NCBI GenBank assembly: GCA_003021335.1
Contig: PXQL01000103.1
Coordinates: 1-17,115, forward strand
Reading direction: 5' to 3'
DNA length: 17,115 nucleotides
Source: Halobacteriales archaeon QH_10_67_13
Lineage (GTDB): Archaea; Halobacteriota; Halobacteria; Halobacteriales; Haloarculaceae
Shown here: one piece after another, positions 1 through 8,881 of the stretch
Layout: the number at the start of each line of letters is the position of its first letter
Numbering within the stretch: position 1 is the stretch's first letter
Program-made: the position numbers and the translations under genes
The notes under the pieces: generated by a model
The model's input: only the letters and a program-made list of their open reading frames with translations
Databases searched by the model: none
Told to the model about the DNA's origin: nothing

Positions 1-756
1 GGGAAACGCGTCGAGCCGGTCAAGTCCGCGACTTCGCTGGTCCCGGGCAAACAGCGCAAGGGCGGTCAATCGGCCCAGCGGTTCGCCCGCCTGCGACTCG
101 AGGCCATCGACAACTTCTACCAGGAGGTCGCCGGCATGGCAAACGACCTGTTCGTCCCCGAACGCCACGAGCTCGACGGCGTGCTCGTCGGTGGCCCCTC
201 GCCGACCAAAGACGAGTTCCTCGACGGGGAGTATCTCCACCACGAGCTCCAGGACAGCGTGCTCGGCAAGTTCGACGTCGCTTATACCGACGAGTCCGGG
301 CTCTACGACCTGGTCGACGCCGCAAGCGAGGTACTCGCCGAACAGGAGATCCTCGAGGACAAGGCCGTCATGGAGGAGTTTTTCGAGGCGCTTCACGACG
401 GCGATCTGGCGACCTACGGGTTCGGTCCGACCCGCCAGAACCTCGTGATGGGCTCGGTCGACCGACTGCTCATCAGCGAGGATCTCCGCAAGGAGGCGAT
501 CCGGTACGAGTGTGAAAACGGCCACGAGGAATACGAAATGGCCGAGCCCGACGCCGCGCCCGAGCACGTCTGCTCGCGGTGTGGCGAGCCCGCAGAGTCC
601 GTCGACCACGAGGACGCCATCGATCACCTGATGGAGATCGCGGACCAGCGCGGCACCGAGACCGTGTTCGTCTCGACTGACTTCGAGAAAGGCGAGCAGC
701 TGCTGACGGCCTTCGGCGGGGTCGCCGGCCTGCTGCGGTACTCGACGGGCGTATAA
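1..756 (+). CDS. prf1: Archaeal peptide chain release factor aRF1, 3' part (5' end outside window)
   Basis: The frame is open from base 1, so the N-terminal stop-codon-recognition domain is missing. It ends at TAA 754-756. This is the class I release factor that recognises all three stop codons and triggers hydrolysis of peptidyl-tRNA on the archaeal ribosome. The visible part begins just before the catalytic GGQ motif, at residues 21-23 of the fragment (bases 61-69, context RKGGQSAQRF). The central domain and the C-terminal domain follow. The C-terminal domain contains a zinc-ribbon-like Cys set (YECENGH, then HVCSRCGEP), as expected of archaeal aRF1, which otherwise binds aRF3-like partners through this domain. 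The end (GGVAGLLRYSTGV) fits the family C-terminus (GI.A.LRY). The next gene is convergent, 33 bases away, with no obvious T-rich terminator between them. Confidence 0.95.
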   Translation, partial: GKRVEPVKSATSLVPGKQRKGGQSAQRFARLRLEAIDNFYQEVAGMANDLFVPERHELDGVLVGGPSPTKDEFLDGEYLHHELQDSVLGKFDVAYTDESGLYDLVDAASEVLAEQEILEDKAVMEEFFEALHDGDLATYGFGPTRQNLVMGSVDRLLISEDLRKEAIRYECENGHEEYEMAEPDAAPEHVCSRCGEPAESVDHEDAIDHLMEIADQRGTETVFVSTDFEKGEQLLTAFGGVAGLLRYSTGV

Positions 757-789
757 TACTCGCCGTCGATTCTCGCTTGCTCCGAGCGA

Positions 790-1185
790 TCACAGCAGCT
801 GCTCGAGCTGTTCGCGCCGCCGGGACAGATCGGTCTCGGGCTCGACGGTCGGCTCCCGGTCGAGCCGGCCGAGCGCCGATAGTGGATCGACGCCGGCCCG
901 CTCGGTCGCTTCGAGCAACTCGGTGATCTCCATGCGGTACAGCGCGAGGTTCTCGATCAGCCCCGCGAGCAGCGCGAACGGCACCGCCGCCTCGCCGGTC
1001 GGAAACCGCGGGCTGATCCGCTCGAACGGCGGGGCCGCCCACTCGGGTCGATCGAGCCCGTCGCCGGGATCGAGCTTGAGACACCGCGGACACAGCCCGA
1101 CCGTCGGGGTTTCGCCGGGGAGGGTCGCCGCGTACTCGCCGGCCGCGAACAGAACGGTCTCGGTCTCGCACCGCGAGCAGTCCAT
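790..1185 (-). CDS. Small haloarchaeal protein with N-terminal zinc-ribbon-like cysteines (DUF6276-like)
   Basis: This 131-residue protein starts with MDCSRCETET and has a second pair at LCPRC (Cys3, Cys6, Cys32, Cys35), a four-cysteine arrangement that could bind one zinc ion. The rest is helical and acidic, with a central hydrophobic stretch (PFALLAGLIENLALYRMEI) and a charged tail. I recall similar haloarchaeal proteins grouped as DUF6276, but that name is from memory and no function is known to me. It begins only 7 bases after the atpD stop, on the same strand, so it is probably the last gene transcribed with the ATP synthase operon. Whether it has any role in ATP synthase assembly cannot be read from the sequence. 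Codon use is like its neighbours. Confidence 0.75.
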   Translation of the reverse strand: MDCSRCETETVLFAAGEYAATLPGETPTVGLCPRCLKLDPGDGLDRPEWAAPPFERISPRFPTGEAAVPFALLAGLIENLALYRMEITELLEATERAGVDPLSALGRLDREPTVEPETDLSRRREQLEQLL

Positions 1186-1192
1186 AGACCGG

Positions 1193-1888
1193 TTAGTCGT
1201 CGGCCGTGACGGTCTCCTCGGTCTCTTCGGAGTGAGTCTCGGCGGCCTCGTCCTCGGCCTCTTCGGCTTCCTTCTTGTCTTTGATCTTTTTCATCCGGAA
1301 GATTTCCTCGCGTTCCTGCTCTTCGAGTTTCTGCTCGATGTACTCCTGGTTCTCGCGCAGCTCCGGTAGCAGCTTGAACTCCAAGGCGTTGACCCGCCGT
1401 TTGGTCTTCTCGATCTCGTCGAGGAGCTTTTTCATCGCGGTCTCGACCTCGGCGGCGAGGACGATTGAGTCGAGCAGCTGTTCGTAGGCGTCGGCGGCCT
1501 CGTCGATCCGGGCGCTGGTCCCGAGCACCCCGTACCCGCGCTCGTCGAGGTCTTTCTGGACTTTCGTCGACTCGATCTGGGGAACGACGACGCCCATGAT
1601 GTTGTTCGCCCGCGTGGAGATCTCGGGGTGTTCTTTCAGCGCCGAGGCTGCCCCGCGGACCGCCACGTCCCCTTCCATCGCTCGGGCCATGTCGATCGCC
1701 CGCTGGGCCTCCCGATAGTCGCTTTCGAGCCCGGACCGGACCTCCTGGGCCTGATCGAGAATGTCCATAAACTCCATGATGAGGCCGTCCCGTTTCTGCT
1801 CTAACGTGTCGTGGCCACGCTCCGAGAACTCGATTCGATCCTCGATCTCCATGAGATTCTTTCGCGTTGGCTTGACATCCTCGGCCAT
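1193..1888 (-). CDS. atpD: A-type ATP synthase subunit D (central stalk)
   Basis: This 231-residue protein belongs to the AtpD/NtpD family. Subunit D forms the long antiparallel coiled coil of the central rotor shaft that couples ring rotation to catalysis in the A3B3 head. Family signatures are the N-terminal [20 protein letters not shown] region, followed by the LEQKRDGL stretch, and the second long helix [21 protein letters not shown]. It is followed by a charged tail rich in Glu (about residues 195-231) that is longer and more acidic than in non-halophiles and ends in VTADD. The start at 1888 is the only good one before the conserved N-terminus. It is the last core subunit in the operon. 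It is separated from the upstream small ORF by 92 bases that hold a candidate promoter, so D may be made both from the operon transcript and on its own. Confidence 0.96.
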   Translation of the reverse strand: MAEDVKPTRKNLMEIEDRIEFSERGHDTLEQKRDGLIMEFMDILDQAQEVRSGLESDYREAQRAIDMARAMEGDVAVRGAASALKEHPEISTRANNIMGVVVPQIESTKVQKDLDERGYGVLGTSARIDEAADAYEQLLDSIVLAAEVETAMKKLLDEIEKTKRRVNALEFKLLPELRENQEYIEQKLEEQEREEIFRMKKIKDKKEAEEAEDEAAETHSEETEETVTADD

Positions 1889-1911
1889 TACGCGTCAGTT
1901 CGGGGCCTAGC

Positions 1912-1920
1912 CAATTATGC
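1912..1920 (-). promoter_or_regulatory. Candidate internal TATA-like element for atpD
   Basis: Read on the minus strand this is CGCATAATT. It lies about 25-31 bases upstream of the atpD ATG, the distance expected for a haloarchaeal TATA box serving a leaderless transcript. It sits in the only sizeable gap inside the ATP synthase operon (1889-1980). No Shine-Dalgarno sequence stands out just before atpD, which suits a leaderless start. This is inferred from position and base composition only. Confidence 0.45.
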
Positions 1921-1980
1921 GTTCGGTCTCGCGGGGTCCACAGCCATCCGGCTCAGACGGCTCTCGACTCTTCCGTTCCG

Positions 1981-2172
1981 TCAGGCGGACTCACCGTGTC
2001 GGTAGTAGTATTTCGAGGCATAAAACGAGGCGGCGCCGAGTGCCCACAACCCAAAGAGCAGCTGATCGGGCTCGCCGGTGAAGACGAACTGGTAGGCCCA
2101 GGCGAACAACAACGCCACGAGCAAGATCGCAAAGCCGTTGCGGCCGGCCCGCATCGTGGGATCGGCCTCCAT
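1981..2172 (-). CDS. Small two-helix membrane protein between atpB and atpD
   Basis: This 63-residue ORF begins 9 bases after the atpB stop. It encodes two hydrophobic segments, roughly residues 13-31 (GFAILLVALLFAWAYQFVF) and 39-54 (LLFGLWALGAASFYAS), joined by a short acidic loop (TGEPDQ), and it ends with a Tyr-rich KYYYRHGESA tail. It could start at Met1 or at Met7 (MRAGRN). The close spacing and haloarchaeal codon use support a real gene translated with the operon. I do not recognise a named family. It is not a canonical A-type synthase subunit, and I infer only that it is a small inner-membrane protein that could act in assembly or be an unrelated passenger. Confidence 0.7.
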   Translation of the reverse strand: MEADPTMRAGRNGFAILLVALLFAWAYQFVFTGEPDQLLFGLWALGAASFYASKYYYRHGESA

Positions 2173-2181
2173 CGCCGGCGG

Positions 2182-3579
2182 TCAGTCGTCCGCGGTGACC
2201 GGCTCGGCGTCTTCCTCGTAGTACTGATCGAGGAACTCCTCGCCGACCCGGTTGAGCTCCTCGCGGGGCAGCATCGAGAGCAGCTCCCAGCCGGTCGAGA
2301 GCGTCTCGTCGATCTCGTAGTTGGTGTCGTAGCCCTGCTGGATGAACTCCTCCTCGAATCGGTCGGCGAAATCGAGGTACTTGTTGTCGCGTTCGGAGAG
2401 TGCCTCGCGGCCGACGATGTTCACGAGATCGCGCAGGTCCTCGCCCTCGGCGTAGGCCGCGTACAGCTGGTTTGCCACGTCGCTGTGATCGGCACGGGTC
2501 AGCCCCTCACCGATCCCGTCGTCCATCAGCCGCGAGAGGCTCGGTAACACGTCGATCGGCGGCTCGATCCCCTGGGAGTTCAGATCCGGATCGACGATGA
2601 TCTGTCCCTCCGTGATGTAGCCCGTTAGATCGGGGATCGGGTGAGTGATGTCGTTGCTCGGCATCGTCAGGATCGGGATCTGCGTGATCGACCCATCCTC
2701 GCCTTTGATCCGTCCGGCCCGCTCGTAGAGCTGGGCCAGGTCCGTGTACATGTACCCCGGGTATCCCCGTCGACCGGGCACCTCCTCGCGGGCGGCGCCG
2801 ATCTCTCGCAGGGCCTCACAGTAGTTGGTCATGTCCGTGAGGATCACGAGCACGTGATAGTCCTTCTCGAAGGCGAGATACTCGGCGGTGGTCAGCGCCA
2901 GCCGCGGGGTGACAGTCCGCTCGACGGCCGGGTCGTCGGCGAGGTTCATGAACACGACCGACCGCTCCAAGGCGCCGGTCCGCTCGAAGTCATCCATGAA
3001 CTCGTTTGCTTCCTCTTGGGTGATCCCCATCGCCCCGAAGATCACCGCGAACTCACTTTCCTCGCTCTCCTCCGGGACGGCGGCCTGCCGAGCGATCTGT
3101 AGCGCCAGGTCGTTGTGGGGCAGCCCCGAGGAGGAGAAGATCGGCAGCTTCTGCCCCCGCACGAGCGTGTTCATCCCGTCGATCGCCGACACGCCCGTCC
3201 GGATGAACTCCTCGGGGTACTCCCGGGCGTAGGGGTTGATCGCCTGACCGACGATCTCCTGGCGCCGCTCGGGGACGATCTCGGGGCCGTCGTCGATGGG
3301 TTCGCCCGAGCCGTCGAGCACGCGCCCGAGCAGCTCCTCGGTGACCGGCATCTTCAGCGTCTCGCCAATAAACCGGACCGACGCGTCCCGATCCAGTCCG
3401 GACGTGCCCTCGAAGACCTGGATCGCGACCAGTCCGTCGCTGGTCTCAAGCACCTGTCCGCGCTTCGTCTCGCCGCTCGGGGTCTCGATCTCGACGATCT
3501 CGTCGTAACCGACCGGCTCGTCGACCTCAGCGAACACGAGCGGGCCGCTGATCTCGGTGACCGTTTTGTACTCTTTCAT
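2182..3579 (-). CDS. atpB: A-type ATP synthase subunit B (regulatory/non-catalytic)
   Basis: This 465-residue subunit alternates with subunit A in the A3B3 hexamer and contributes to the nucleotide sites without being the main catalytic subunit. It starts [14 protein letters not shown], the conserved beta-barrel N-terminus. In place of a Walker A loop it has the degenerate [11 protein letters not shown] motif typical of archaeal and vacuolar B subunits. Further markers are [52 protein letters not shown] and the [14 protein letters not shown] segment. The ATG at 3577-3579 shares its A with the atpA stop codon (TAATG), so translation is probably coupled. An open frame continues upstream, but that part is a shadow of atpA. 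The C-terminus is acidic and ends EPVTADD, the same last five residues as AtpD. Confidence 0.97.
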   Translation of the reverse strand: MKEYKTVTEISGPLVFAEVDEPVGYDEIVEIETPSGETKRGQVLETSDGLVAIQVFEGTSGLDRDASVRFIGETLKMPVTEELLGRVLDGSGEPIDDGPEIVPERRQEIVGQAINPYAREYPEEFIRTGVSAIDGMNTLVRGQKLPIFSSSGLPHNDLALQIARQAAVPEESEESEFAVIFGAMGITQEEANEFMDDFERTGALERSVVFMNLADDPAVERTVTPRLALTTAEYLAFEKDYHVLVILTDMTNYCEALREIGAAREEVPGRRGYPGYMYTDLAQLYERAGRIKGEDGSITQIPILTMPSNDITHPIPDLTGYITEGQIIVDPDLNSQGIEPPIDVLPSLSRLMDDGIGEGLTRADHSDVANQLYAAYAEGEDLRDLVNIVGREALSERDNKYLDFADRFEEEFIQQGYDTNYEIDETLSTGWELLSMLPREELNRVGEEFLDQYYEEDAEPVTADD

Positions 3580-6500
3580 TAGTAGAGTTCCTGGAGCTGT
3601 TCGGTGATCTCTGTTTCGACCTCGTCGAGGAACGCGTCGATCTCGTCGTCCGGGGTCGTTCCCGCCCGGGTCAGCCGGGCCGGGGCGTCGATCTCCGTGA
3701 TCTCCTCGACGGGTACGCTCGCATCCAGCGCCGCGAAGGCCTCGTCGTTGAACGTCTTGATCGCCTCGAGAATCCGGTAAGTCTTCTCCGGCGGCGAGTA
3801 CCGGTCGACCTCGTCTAGGGCGTTTTGCTGGAGGTACGCCTCCCGGAGATACCGGGCCACATCGAGGGTGAGCCGCTGGTCCTCCGGCAGCGCGTCCTCG
3901 CCGACCAGCTGGACGATCTCTTGGAGTTCGCTCTCCTCGTCGAGGGTGTCGACCGCCCACTGACGCAGCTCCGGCCAGTCCTCGGCGACGTTCTCGACGA
4001 ACCACTCGTCGAGCTGATCTCGGTACAGCGAGTACGACTCGTTCCAGTTGATCGCCGGGAAGTGGCGCCGCTCGGCCAGATCCGAGTCGAGCGCCCAGAA
4101 GGTCTTGACGATCCGCAGGGTGTTCTGAGTCACCGGCTCGGAGAAGTCTCCCCCCGGCGGGCTGACCGCCCCGATCGCCGTGACCGATCCCTCGGTGCCG
4201 TTTACGTTCTCGAAGTAGCCCGCCCGCTCGTAGAAGGCCGCGAGCCGAGCCGCCAGATACGCCGGGTATCCCTCCTCGCCGGGCATCTCCTCGAGACGCG
4301 CCGAGATCTCTCGCATCGCCTCGGCCCACCGCGAGGTCGAGTCGGCCATCAGGGCCACGTCGTAGCCCATGTCGCGGTAGTACTCGGCGATCGTGATCCC
4401 CGTGTAGATACACGACTCCCGGGCGGCGACGGGCATGTTCGAGGTGTTCGCGATCAGGCAGGTCCGGGCCATCAGGGCGTTGCCGGTCTGTGGATCGGGC
4501 AGCTCGGGGAAGTCGTCGATCACCTCGGTCATCTCGTTGCCCCGCTCGCCGCAGCCGATATAAACGACGATGTCGGCGTCGGCGAACTTCGCGAGGGACT
4601 GCTGGGTCACCGTGTTGTGAAGCACCGACGGCACGTTACCGCCGACGAAGTTCTGCGTGTCCGGAACGGTGACATCATACACTGTCTGCTCGGTTTCGAC
4701 GGTCTCGACCTCGACGACAGGATCGAAGAACACGTCCTCGAGCATCTCGGAGACGGCACCGACGCGATCCGCGATCGTACTCCCGCCGTCCGCGAGGACG
4801 GTCTCGATGGCGTCGAACGCGTCCCGGCTCGGCCGCTCCCCGAGCCCGGTGTAGTTCGTCGTCTCGACCCCGGCGTCTGCGAAGTCGGAGTACCGAGCCG
4901 CCTCGGCGATCTCGACCATCGTCTCGGCACCGACCGGCACCGTATCGACGTTCGTGTTCCCGGTCGTCGACGCCGCGTACTCCCCAATCTGGTCGACCTT
5001 CTCGTGGCCGGAGCCGTCGGCGAGCGCGTCGTGCAGCGTCGCCAGCTCGTCTGCACCGGTGACCGAGACGCGGTGGCTGTCGTTCTCGCGCTCGCGGACG
5101 CGATAGAGTACGCCGATCCGCGAGAGCAGATAGGTCAGCCCGGAGGCCATCGCCTCGCTCGAGGTGGCGATCTCGACGGTCCCGCCGCTGAACGATCCGT
5201 CGCCGAGGTAGTACCCCCGGAGGAACGCCGCGACGACGCGGTCCGGTCCGGCCGCGATCACGTCGGGGACGACTGCCCGCCGGGACTTTTGACTCGCTGG
5301 GACGCCGAGCGCCGCGAGCAGCGAGACGATGACCCGGCTCCTGATCTCGACCGTTTCGACGGTGTTGTGGACCGTCACCGTCGTGTCGACGCCGAACAGT
5401 TCGGCAGCCAGCTCACTGAACCGCGCTCGGAGCGTCTCGTCGGTGTTGTGGAACCGGACGGTCTCCTCAGTCAACATTCCGTCCGAGAGCACCACCCCGA
5501 GGAACTCGGCGAACGACTCGTCGACTCGCTCCGGAATCCGCACCGGCTTGCCGTTGCTCCCCGGCTTCACGCGCTCGACCCCCGGGCGATCGACCCCGAG
5601 CTCGCTACACGCGTCCGCGATGAACCCGAGTCGGGGGTTGTTCGGGCCGAGGTAATTGTACGCCGTGTGGTACGGAACATCGAGCGCCCGGGCCAGCTCG
5701 GCGGTCGACAGCTTGCTTCCCTCGAGTGCTGCCTGGAGCTGGTCCGTAACGCCGTCTTCGACCGCTCGCATCTCTGTGAGCAGTTCGTAGGGGTCGATCT
5801 CAGCCGGCTCGGCGTCGACAGCGAGGCGTCGCGGCATCACCAGCGAGTCGCCGTCTTCGATGGCTCCCGCCGGCGTCTCCTCGACCGCCAAGTCGCCGCG
5901 CAGCCGGAACAGCTTGTGATCCGGCGTGACCTCAAGCGTCCGACCGCTTGCAGTCCGAACGCGGACGAGCCGGTCGGTCGAGCCCCGGTAGACGTGTGAG
6001 GTCGTCGCGGGCCGGATCGTCCCGGCGTCCTCGTCGAAGGTCAGGATCTCCGCCTCGGCCTCTCTGAGGACCTCGCCGTCTTCGGGCACGTCCTCAGTCA
6101 GCCGCTCGAACAGCTCCTCGATCGGGACCCGCTCCCCGTTCGCGAGCATCACCGGGGTCTCCGGCGTCACACACTTTCCGCTCCCAAAGGGACCGGGAAT
6201 CGCGGCGGTGCCGCCCTTGGCGATTGGGAACAGTCCGTCGAGCACCCGCTGGCCGCTCACCAGCGGGATCGTCGGGGTGACCTTCTCGGCGGCCGGGCGC
6301 TGCTGGCGGACCGGCCACTCCTGGTGCATCGCGATCTCCTCACCCGAGTCGAGCTCGACGACCGTCTCCTCGACGGTGAACGTCCCCGACTCGACGCTCG
6401 CGACGGTCCCGCCCTCGGCGTCGGGGGGTACCATCACCTTGTGGTCGATGCTCGGGGTCTCGGGGACCGTTCCGACGACGTCGCCGGGCTCGACCTCCTC

Positions 6501-6905
6501 GCCGGGCTCGACCGTCGGGGTGAACTCCCAGGTTTGTCCGAGGTCGATCCCCGGGGCGTCGACCCCCCGGTCGAGAAACGCCGAGTCCATCCGGTCTTCG
6601 AGGACGTCGAGCGGTCGCTGGACGCCGTCGTAGACGGTGTCCAGGATGCCCGGTCCGAGGTCGACCGACAGCGGCGCGCCGGTCGTCTCGACCGGTTCCC
6701 CCGGCGAGACGCCGGAGGTCTCCTCGTAGACCTGGATGGTCGTCACGTCGCCATCGATCTCGATGACCTCGCCCATCAGGCCCTCCTCGCCGACGTAGAC
6801 GACGTCGTTCATCCGGGTGTCGAGCCCGACCGCCGTCACGACCGGACCGCTCACGCTCTCGATCCGTCCGTCCTCGCGTACCGTACCGTCCGTTGCCTTG
6901 CTCAT
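3579..6905 (-). CDS. atpA: A-type ATP synthase catalytic subunit A, with an in-frame intein
   Basis: The precursor is 1108 residues. The host part is 588 residues (1-244 and 765-1108), the normal length for haloarchaeal AtpA, the catalytic subunit that makes or hydrolyses ATP in the A3B3 head. The N-terminal barrel ([13 protein letters not shown]) and the bulge domain unique to A subunits precede the P-loop GPFGSGK, where the intein interrupts at Lys244. The sequence resumes with [10 protein letters not shown], then [16 protein letters not shown], the Walker B region [17 protein letters not shown], the [18 protein letters not shown] segment and the [16 protein letters not shown] region. No ATP-binding protein can form until the intein is removed, because Walker A Thr is the first C-extein residue. 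The gene overlaps atpF by 4 bases (ATGA) and atpB by 1 base. Confidence 0.97.
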   Translation of the reverse strand: MSKATDGTVREDGRIESVSGPVVTAVGLDTRMNDVVYVGEEGLMGEVIEIDGDVTTIQVYEETSGVSPGEPVETTGAPLSVDLGPGILDTVYDGVQRPLDVLEDRMDSAFLDRGVDAPGIDLGQTWEFTPTVEPGEEVEPGDVVGTVPETPSIDHKVMVPPDAEGGTVASVESGTFTVEETVVELDSGEEIAMHQEWPVRQQRPAAEKVTPTIPLVSGQRVLDGLFPIAKGGTAAIPGPFGSGKCVTPETPVMLANGERVPIEELFERLTEDVPEDGEVLREAEAEILTFDEDAGTIRPATTSHVYRGSTDRLVRVRTASGRTLEVTPDHKLFRLRGDLAVEETPAGAIEDGDSLVMPRRLAVDAEPAEIDPYELLTEMRAVEDGVTDQLQAALEGSKLSTAELARALDVPYHTAYNYLGPNNPRLGFIADACSELGVDRPGVERVKPGSNGKPVRIPERVDESFAEFLGVVLSDGMLTEETVRFHNTDETLRARFSELAAELFGVDTTVTVHNTVETVEIRSRVIVSLLAALGVPASQKSRRAVVPDVIAAGPDRVVAAFLRGYYLGDGSFSGGTVEIATSSEAMASGLTYLLSRIGVLYRVRERENDSHRVSVTGADELATLHDALADGSGHEKVDQIGEYAASTTGNTNVDTVPVGAETMVEIAEAARYSDFADAGVETTNYTGLGERPSRDAFDAIETVLADGGSTIADRVGAVSEMLEDVFFDPVVEVETVETEQTVYDVTVPDTQNFVGGNVPSVLHNTVTQQSLAKFADADIVVYIGCGERGNEMTEVIDDFPELPDPQTGNALMARTCLIANTSNMPVAARESCIYTGITIAEYYRDMGYDVALMADSTSRWAEAMREISARLEEMPGEEGYPAYLAARLAAFYERAGYFENVNGTEGSVTAIGAVSPPGGDFSEPVTQNTLRIVKTFWALDSDLAERRHFPAINWNESYSLYRDQLDEWFVENVAEDWPELRQWAVDTLDEESELQEIVQLVGEDALPEDQRLTLDVARYLREAYLQQNALDEVDRYSPPEKTYRILEAIKTFNDEAFAALDASVPVEEITEIDAPARLTRAGTTPDDEIDAFLDEVETEITEQLQELY
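4614..6173 (-). mobile_element. Intein with LAGLIDADG homing endonuclease, inserted in the AtpA Walker A motif
   Basis: This in-frame insertion of 520 residues (AtpA residues 245-764) starts at Cys1 ([10 protein letters not shown], block A) and ends in VLHN, with Thr as the +1 residue. Block B is seen as EVTPDHKLF (intein residues 81-89). Block F is [15 protein letters not shown], close to the C-end. The endonuclease part shows two dodecapeptide motifs, [10 protein letters not shown] (225-234, acidic Asp231) and [10 protein letters not shown] (318-327, acidic Asp325), so both catalytic acids are present. A helix-turn-helix-like stretch ([20 protein letters not shown], 155-174) precedes them. 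All splicing residues (Cys1, the block B His, terminal His-Asn, Thr+1) are in place, so it should splice. The site matches the archaeal VMA-b intein position as I recall it. The block F histidine seen in many inteins is Gln here. Confidence 0.95.
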
Positions 6906-7237
6906 GAATCAGGTTGGTCGTCGTCCATCAAGTCAATACCGATTGCTCGCTTGATCTGTTCGCGCAGGTTCCCGCTGCCGGCGCCACCCCCGAGGGTAAC
7001 GACGACCGGCTCGACGCTCCGCTCAACGCGCTGTCTGACCTCCCGAGAGAGGTACTCGAGATCGTCCTCGTGCATCACGACGATCCCGACATCGTCGTTT
7101 GTCATCGTCTCCTCGACGGCCGCATCGAGCCGGTCGGGCTTTTCCTCGTCTGGAATCTCCGCGAACTCCCGCACGCCGGCCAGCCGGAAGCCGGTCGTGA
7201 ACTCCGGGCTACCGACGACCGCGATCTCTTGGGTCAT
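6902..7237 (-). CDS. atpF: A-type ATP synthase subunit F (central stalk)
   Basis: This 111-residue protein is of normal length for the family. Subunit F is a small Rossmann-like protein bound to the D shaft, where it stimulates and regulates catalysis. The N-terminus [22 protein letters not shown] is the family signature, and the [14 protein letters not shown] strand-loop and the [13 protein letters not shown] loop follow. It lies between atpC (1-base TAATG overlap) and atpA (4-base ATGA overlap), as in other haloarchaeal operons. The tail is acidic ([10 protein letters not shown]). Confidence 0.95.
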   Translation of the reverse strand: MTQEIAVVGSPEFTTGFRLAGVREFAEIPDEEKPDRLDAAVEETMTNDDVGIVVMHEDDLEYLSREVRQRVERSVEPVVVTLGGGAGSGNLREQIKRAIGIDLMDDDQPDS

Positions 7238-8295
7238 TACGTTACCACCAGCTCCCGCTCGATCTCCTCGACCGAGAGGCCAACCTCCCGGCCCCGGGCG
7301 ATCGCCCGAACGTTCTCGATCTCCCGTTCCTTCGCGAGGATGTACGACAGTGCCGAGCAGACAGAGACCGGATACCGGTAGGCCAGCCGGTCGGCGTACT
7401 CAAGCAGGGCGGCGTCGAGCGCCTGCTCGAACTCGACGAGGCCGTCGGCCTCGGCCAGCCGGTCGAGCGCCCCCTCGAGCTCGTCGCCGTACTCGCTGTC
7501 CCGGACGTACTCGACCAGCGCCGCGGGCTCGCCGACCAGCTGACGCAGCTGATCCTCGTCGAACAGCCGGCCGCCCGCGATGTAGTAGGTCGCGGGGTCT
7601 AAGTCGGTCCCGGTCTGTGAGAGCCGCAGGGCGTTGCGGACGTTCCGGAAGTCGATCTCGGCCTGGAGCGCCTCGTGGTACAGCTCCCTCGGTCCGCCGT
7701 ACACGTTCGTGTCGATCCCGTCGAGCAGGTGCTCGTAGAACGTTCGGTCGATGGCGTTCTCGATGGGAACGAGCACGTCGAGGCTGGTGAACTCCTGATA
7801 CGCTGCTTCTAGCCCCTCGGCGAAGATCGTCCCGTCGAGCAGTTCGACGACCTCCTGAACCGATCCGGCGGCCGCCAGCTGATCGAGCAGTTGATCGGAG
7901 AACTCGCCGGCGCGGATGAAGTCGGTCTTGATCTCCTCGACCGGCTCCCCGGAATAGATGCCCCGTATTGCCGTCTTCGCGTTCCAGGCGTCGAACTTCC
8001 GGAGATAGGCGGCGATCTGCGTGTACAATTCGCCCTCGGCCCAGCCGAGGATATCCTCGAAGTGTCTCGCCAGGTTCCGGTTGAGCGCGTACTCGATGAG
8101 ATCGACCCCCTCGTGACGGGTCCCGAGCGCGTTCATTTCGCGTTCGTACTCGGTTTCCTCCATGTACCGGGCGATCTCGCCGGTGCCCATCCGGACGAGC
8201 TTCCGGTAGTCGTCCTCGTCGAACAGCTTCGCGCGCCGCACCCTGAGTCGGGCGTTCACGTACCCGGCGTTTGACTCGCCGCTCGTCTCGCTCAT
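7237..8295 (-). CDS. atpC: A-type ATP synthase subunit C (central stalk socket)
   Basis: This 352-residue protein is of the AtpC/NtpC family (V-ATPase d-like). Subunit C is the funnel-shaped adaptor that seats the central stalk on the membrane rotor ring. It is almost all helical, and family segments are visible: YVNARLRVRRAKLFDEDDYRKL at the N-terminus, DILGWAEGELYTQIAAYL, and the central internal repeat with IYSGEPVEEIKTDFIRAG and FRNVRNALRL. The C-terminal REIENVRAIARGREVGLS matches the family end. The start overlaps atpE by 4 bases and the stop overlaps the atpF start by 1 base. Nothing appears truncated. Confidence 0.95.
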   Translation of the reverse strand: MSETSGESNAGYVNARLRVRRAKLFDEDDYRKLVRMGTGEIARYMEETEYEREMNALGTRHEGVDLIEYALNRNLARHFEDILGWAEGELYTQIAAYLRKFDAWNAKTAIRGIYSGEPVEEIKTDFIRAGEFSDQLLDQLAAAGSVQEVVELLDGTIFAEGLEAAYQEFTSLDVLVPIENAIDRTFYEHLLDGIDTNVYGGPRELYHEALQAEIDFRNVRNALRLSQTGTDLDPATYYIAGGRLFDEDQLRQLVGEPAALVEYVRDSEYGDELEGALDRLAEADGLVEFEQALDAALLEYADRLAYRYPVSVCSALSYILAKEREIENVRAIARGREVGLSVEEIERELVVT

Positions 8296-8873
8296 CGCTC
8301 CTCGAACAGCCGATCGCTCACTTCACCGAGGCTGTCTCCCCAGACGTCTTCGAGTACCGAGTCGAACGTGTTCCGGATCCGAACCTGTGAGGCCTCGCTC
8401 TCGACGACTACGCCACCGAGACAGTCGTACTCGCCAACGTACTCGAACCCGTCGTACTCGGCCACCAGCTCCGTGAGCAGCGACTCGTCGTCTCCGCGGC
8501 CGTACACCGCCGCCGGCGTCTCGTCGATCTCCTCGGCCGCGTCGGCGAGCAACCCCTGTGTTAGTTCGCGTCGCCGGTCGCCGTCGAGCTCGGTCAGCTC
8601 CGTCTCGACGGCCTCGAGCACCCCGTTGAGGTGTTCACGACGGGTTTCGAGCCGGCGCTGTTTCGCTTCGAGCGCCGCGTTCGACCGCTCGCGCTCTCGC
8701 TCTTGCTCGATCGTCTGCTCGGCGTCGTCGAGACGGCGTTCGTGGAGCTCTGCTGCCTCCTGCCGAGCGTCCTCGCGGATCTCCTCCGCGTCCTGTTGTG
8801 CGTCTTCACGAATCTCCTCGGCGCGGGCCTTTGCTTGCTGTTTGATATCGTCTGCGACTGTATCGAGGCTCAT
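8292..8873 (-). CDS. atpE: A-type ATP synthase subunit E (peripheral stalk)
   Basis: This 193-residue protein forms, with subunit H, the peripheral stalks that hold the head against rotor torque. The first ~95 residues are a continuous charged coiled coil (for example QQDAEEIREDARQEAAELHE and ERERERSNAALEAKQRRLE). The C-terminal globular half contains the GGVVVESEASQVRIRNTFDS signature that binds the top of subunit B. The coiled-coil DNA contains a 19-base stretch (8764-8782) also present in atpH (11490-11508), which reflects the shared EIREDAR heptads. The gene begins 8 bases after the atpK stop and overlaps atpC by 4 bases. Confidence 0.95.
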   Translation of the reverse strand: MSLDTVADDIKQQAKARAEEIREDAQQDAEEIREDARQEAAELHERRLDDAEQTIEQERERERSNAALEAKQRRLETRREHLNGVLEAVETELTELDGDRRRELTQGLLADAAEEIDETPAAVYGRGDDESLLTELVAEYDGFEYVGEYDCLGGVVVESEASQVRIRNTFDSVLEDVWGDSLGEVSDRLFEER

Positions 8874-8881
8874 CTGTGAGC

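Noticed and set aside
3580..4413. N-terminal extension of the atpB frame upstream of 3579
   Set aside because: This part overlaps the C-terminus of atpA in another frame and is Arg/Gly-rich with no homology. The conserved AtpB start is [12 protein letters not shown] at 3579.
3825..5999. Very long plus-strand open frame (724 codons) opposite atpA
   Set aside because: It is the antisense shadow of atpA and its intein in high-GC DNA. The predicted product is an Arg/Leu/Val/Asp-rich string with no recognisable domain, while the minus strand is clearly AtpA.
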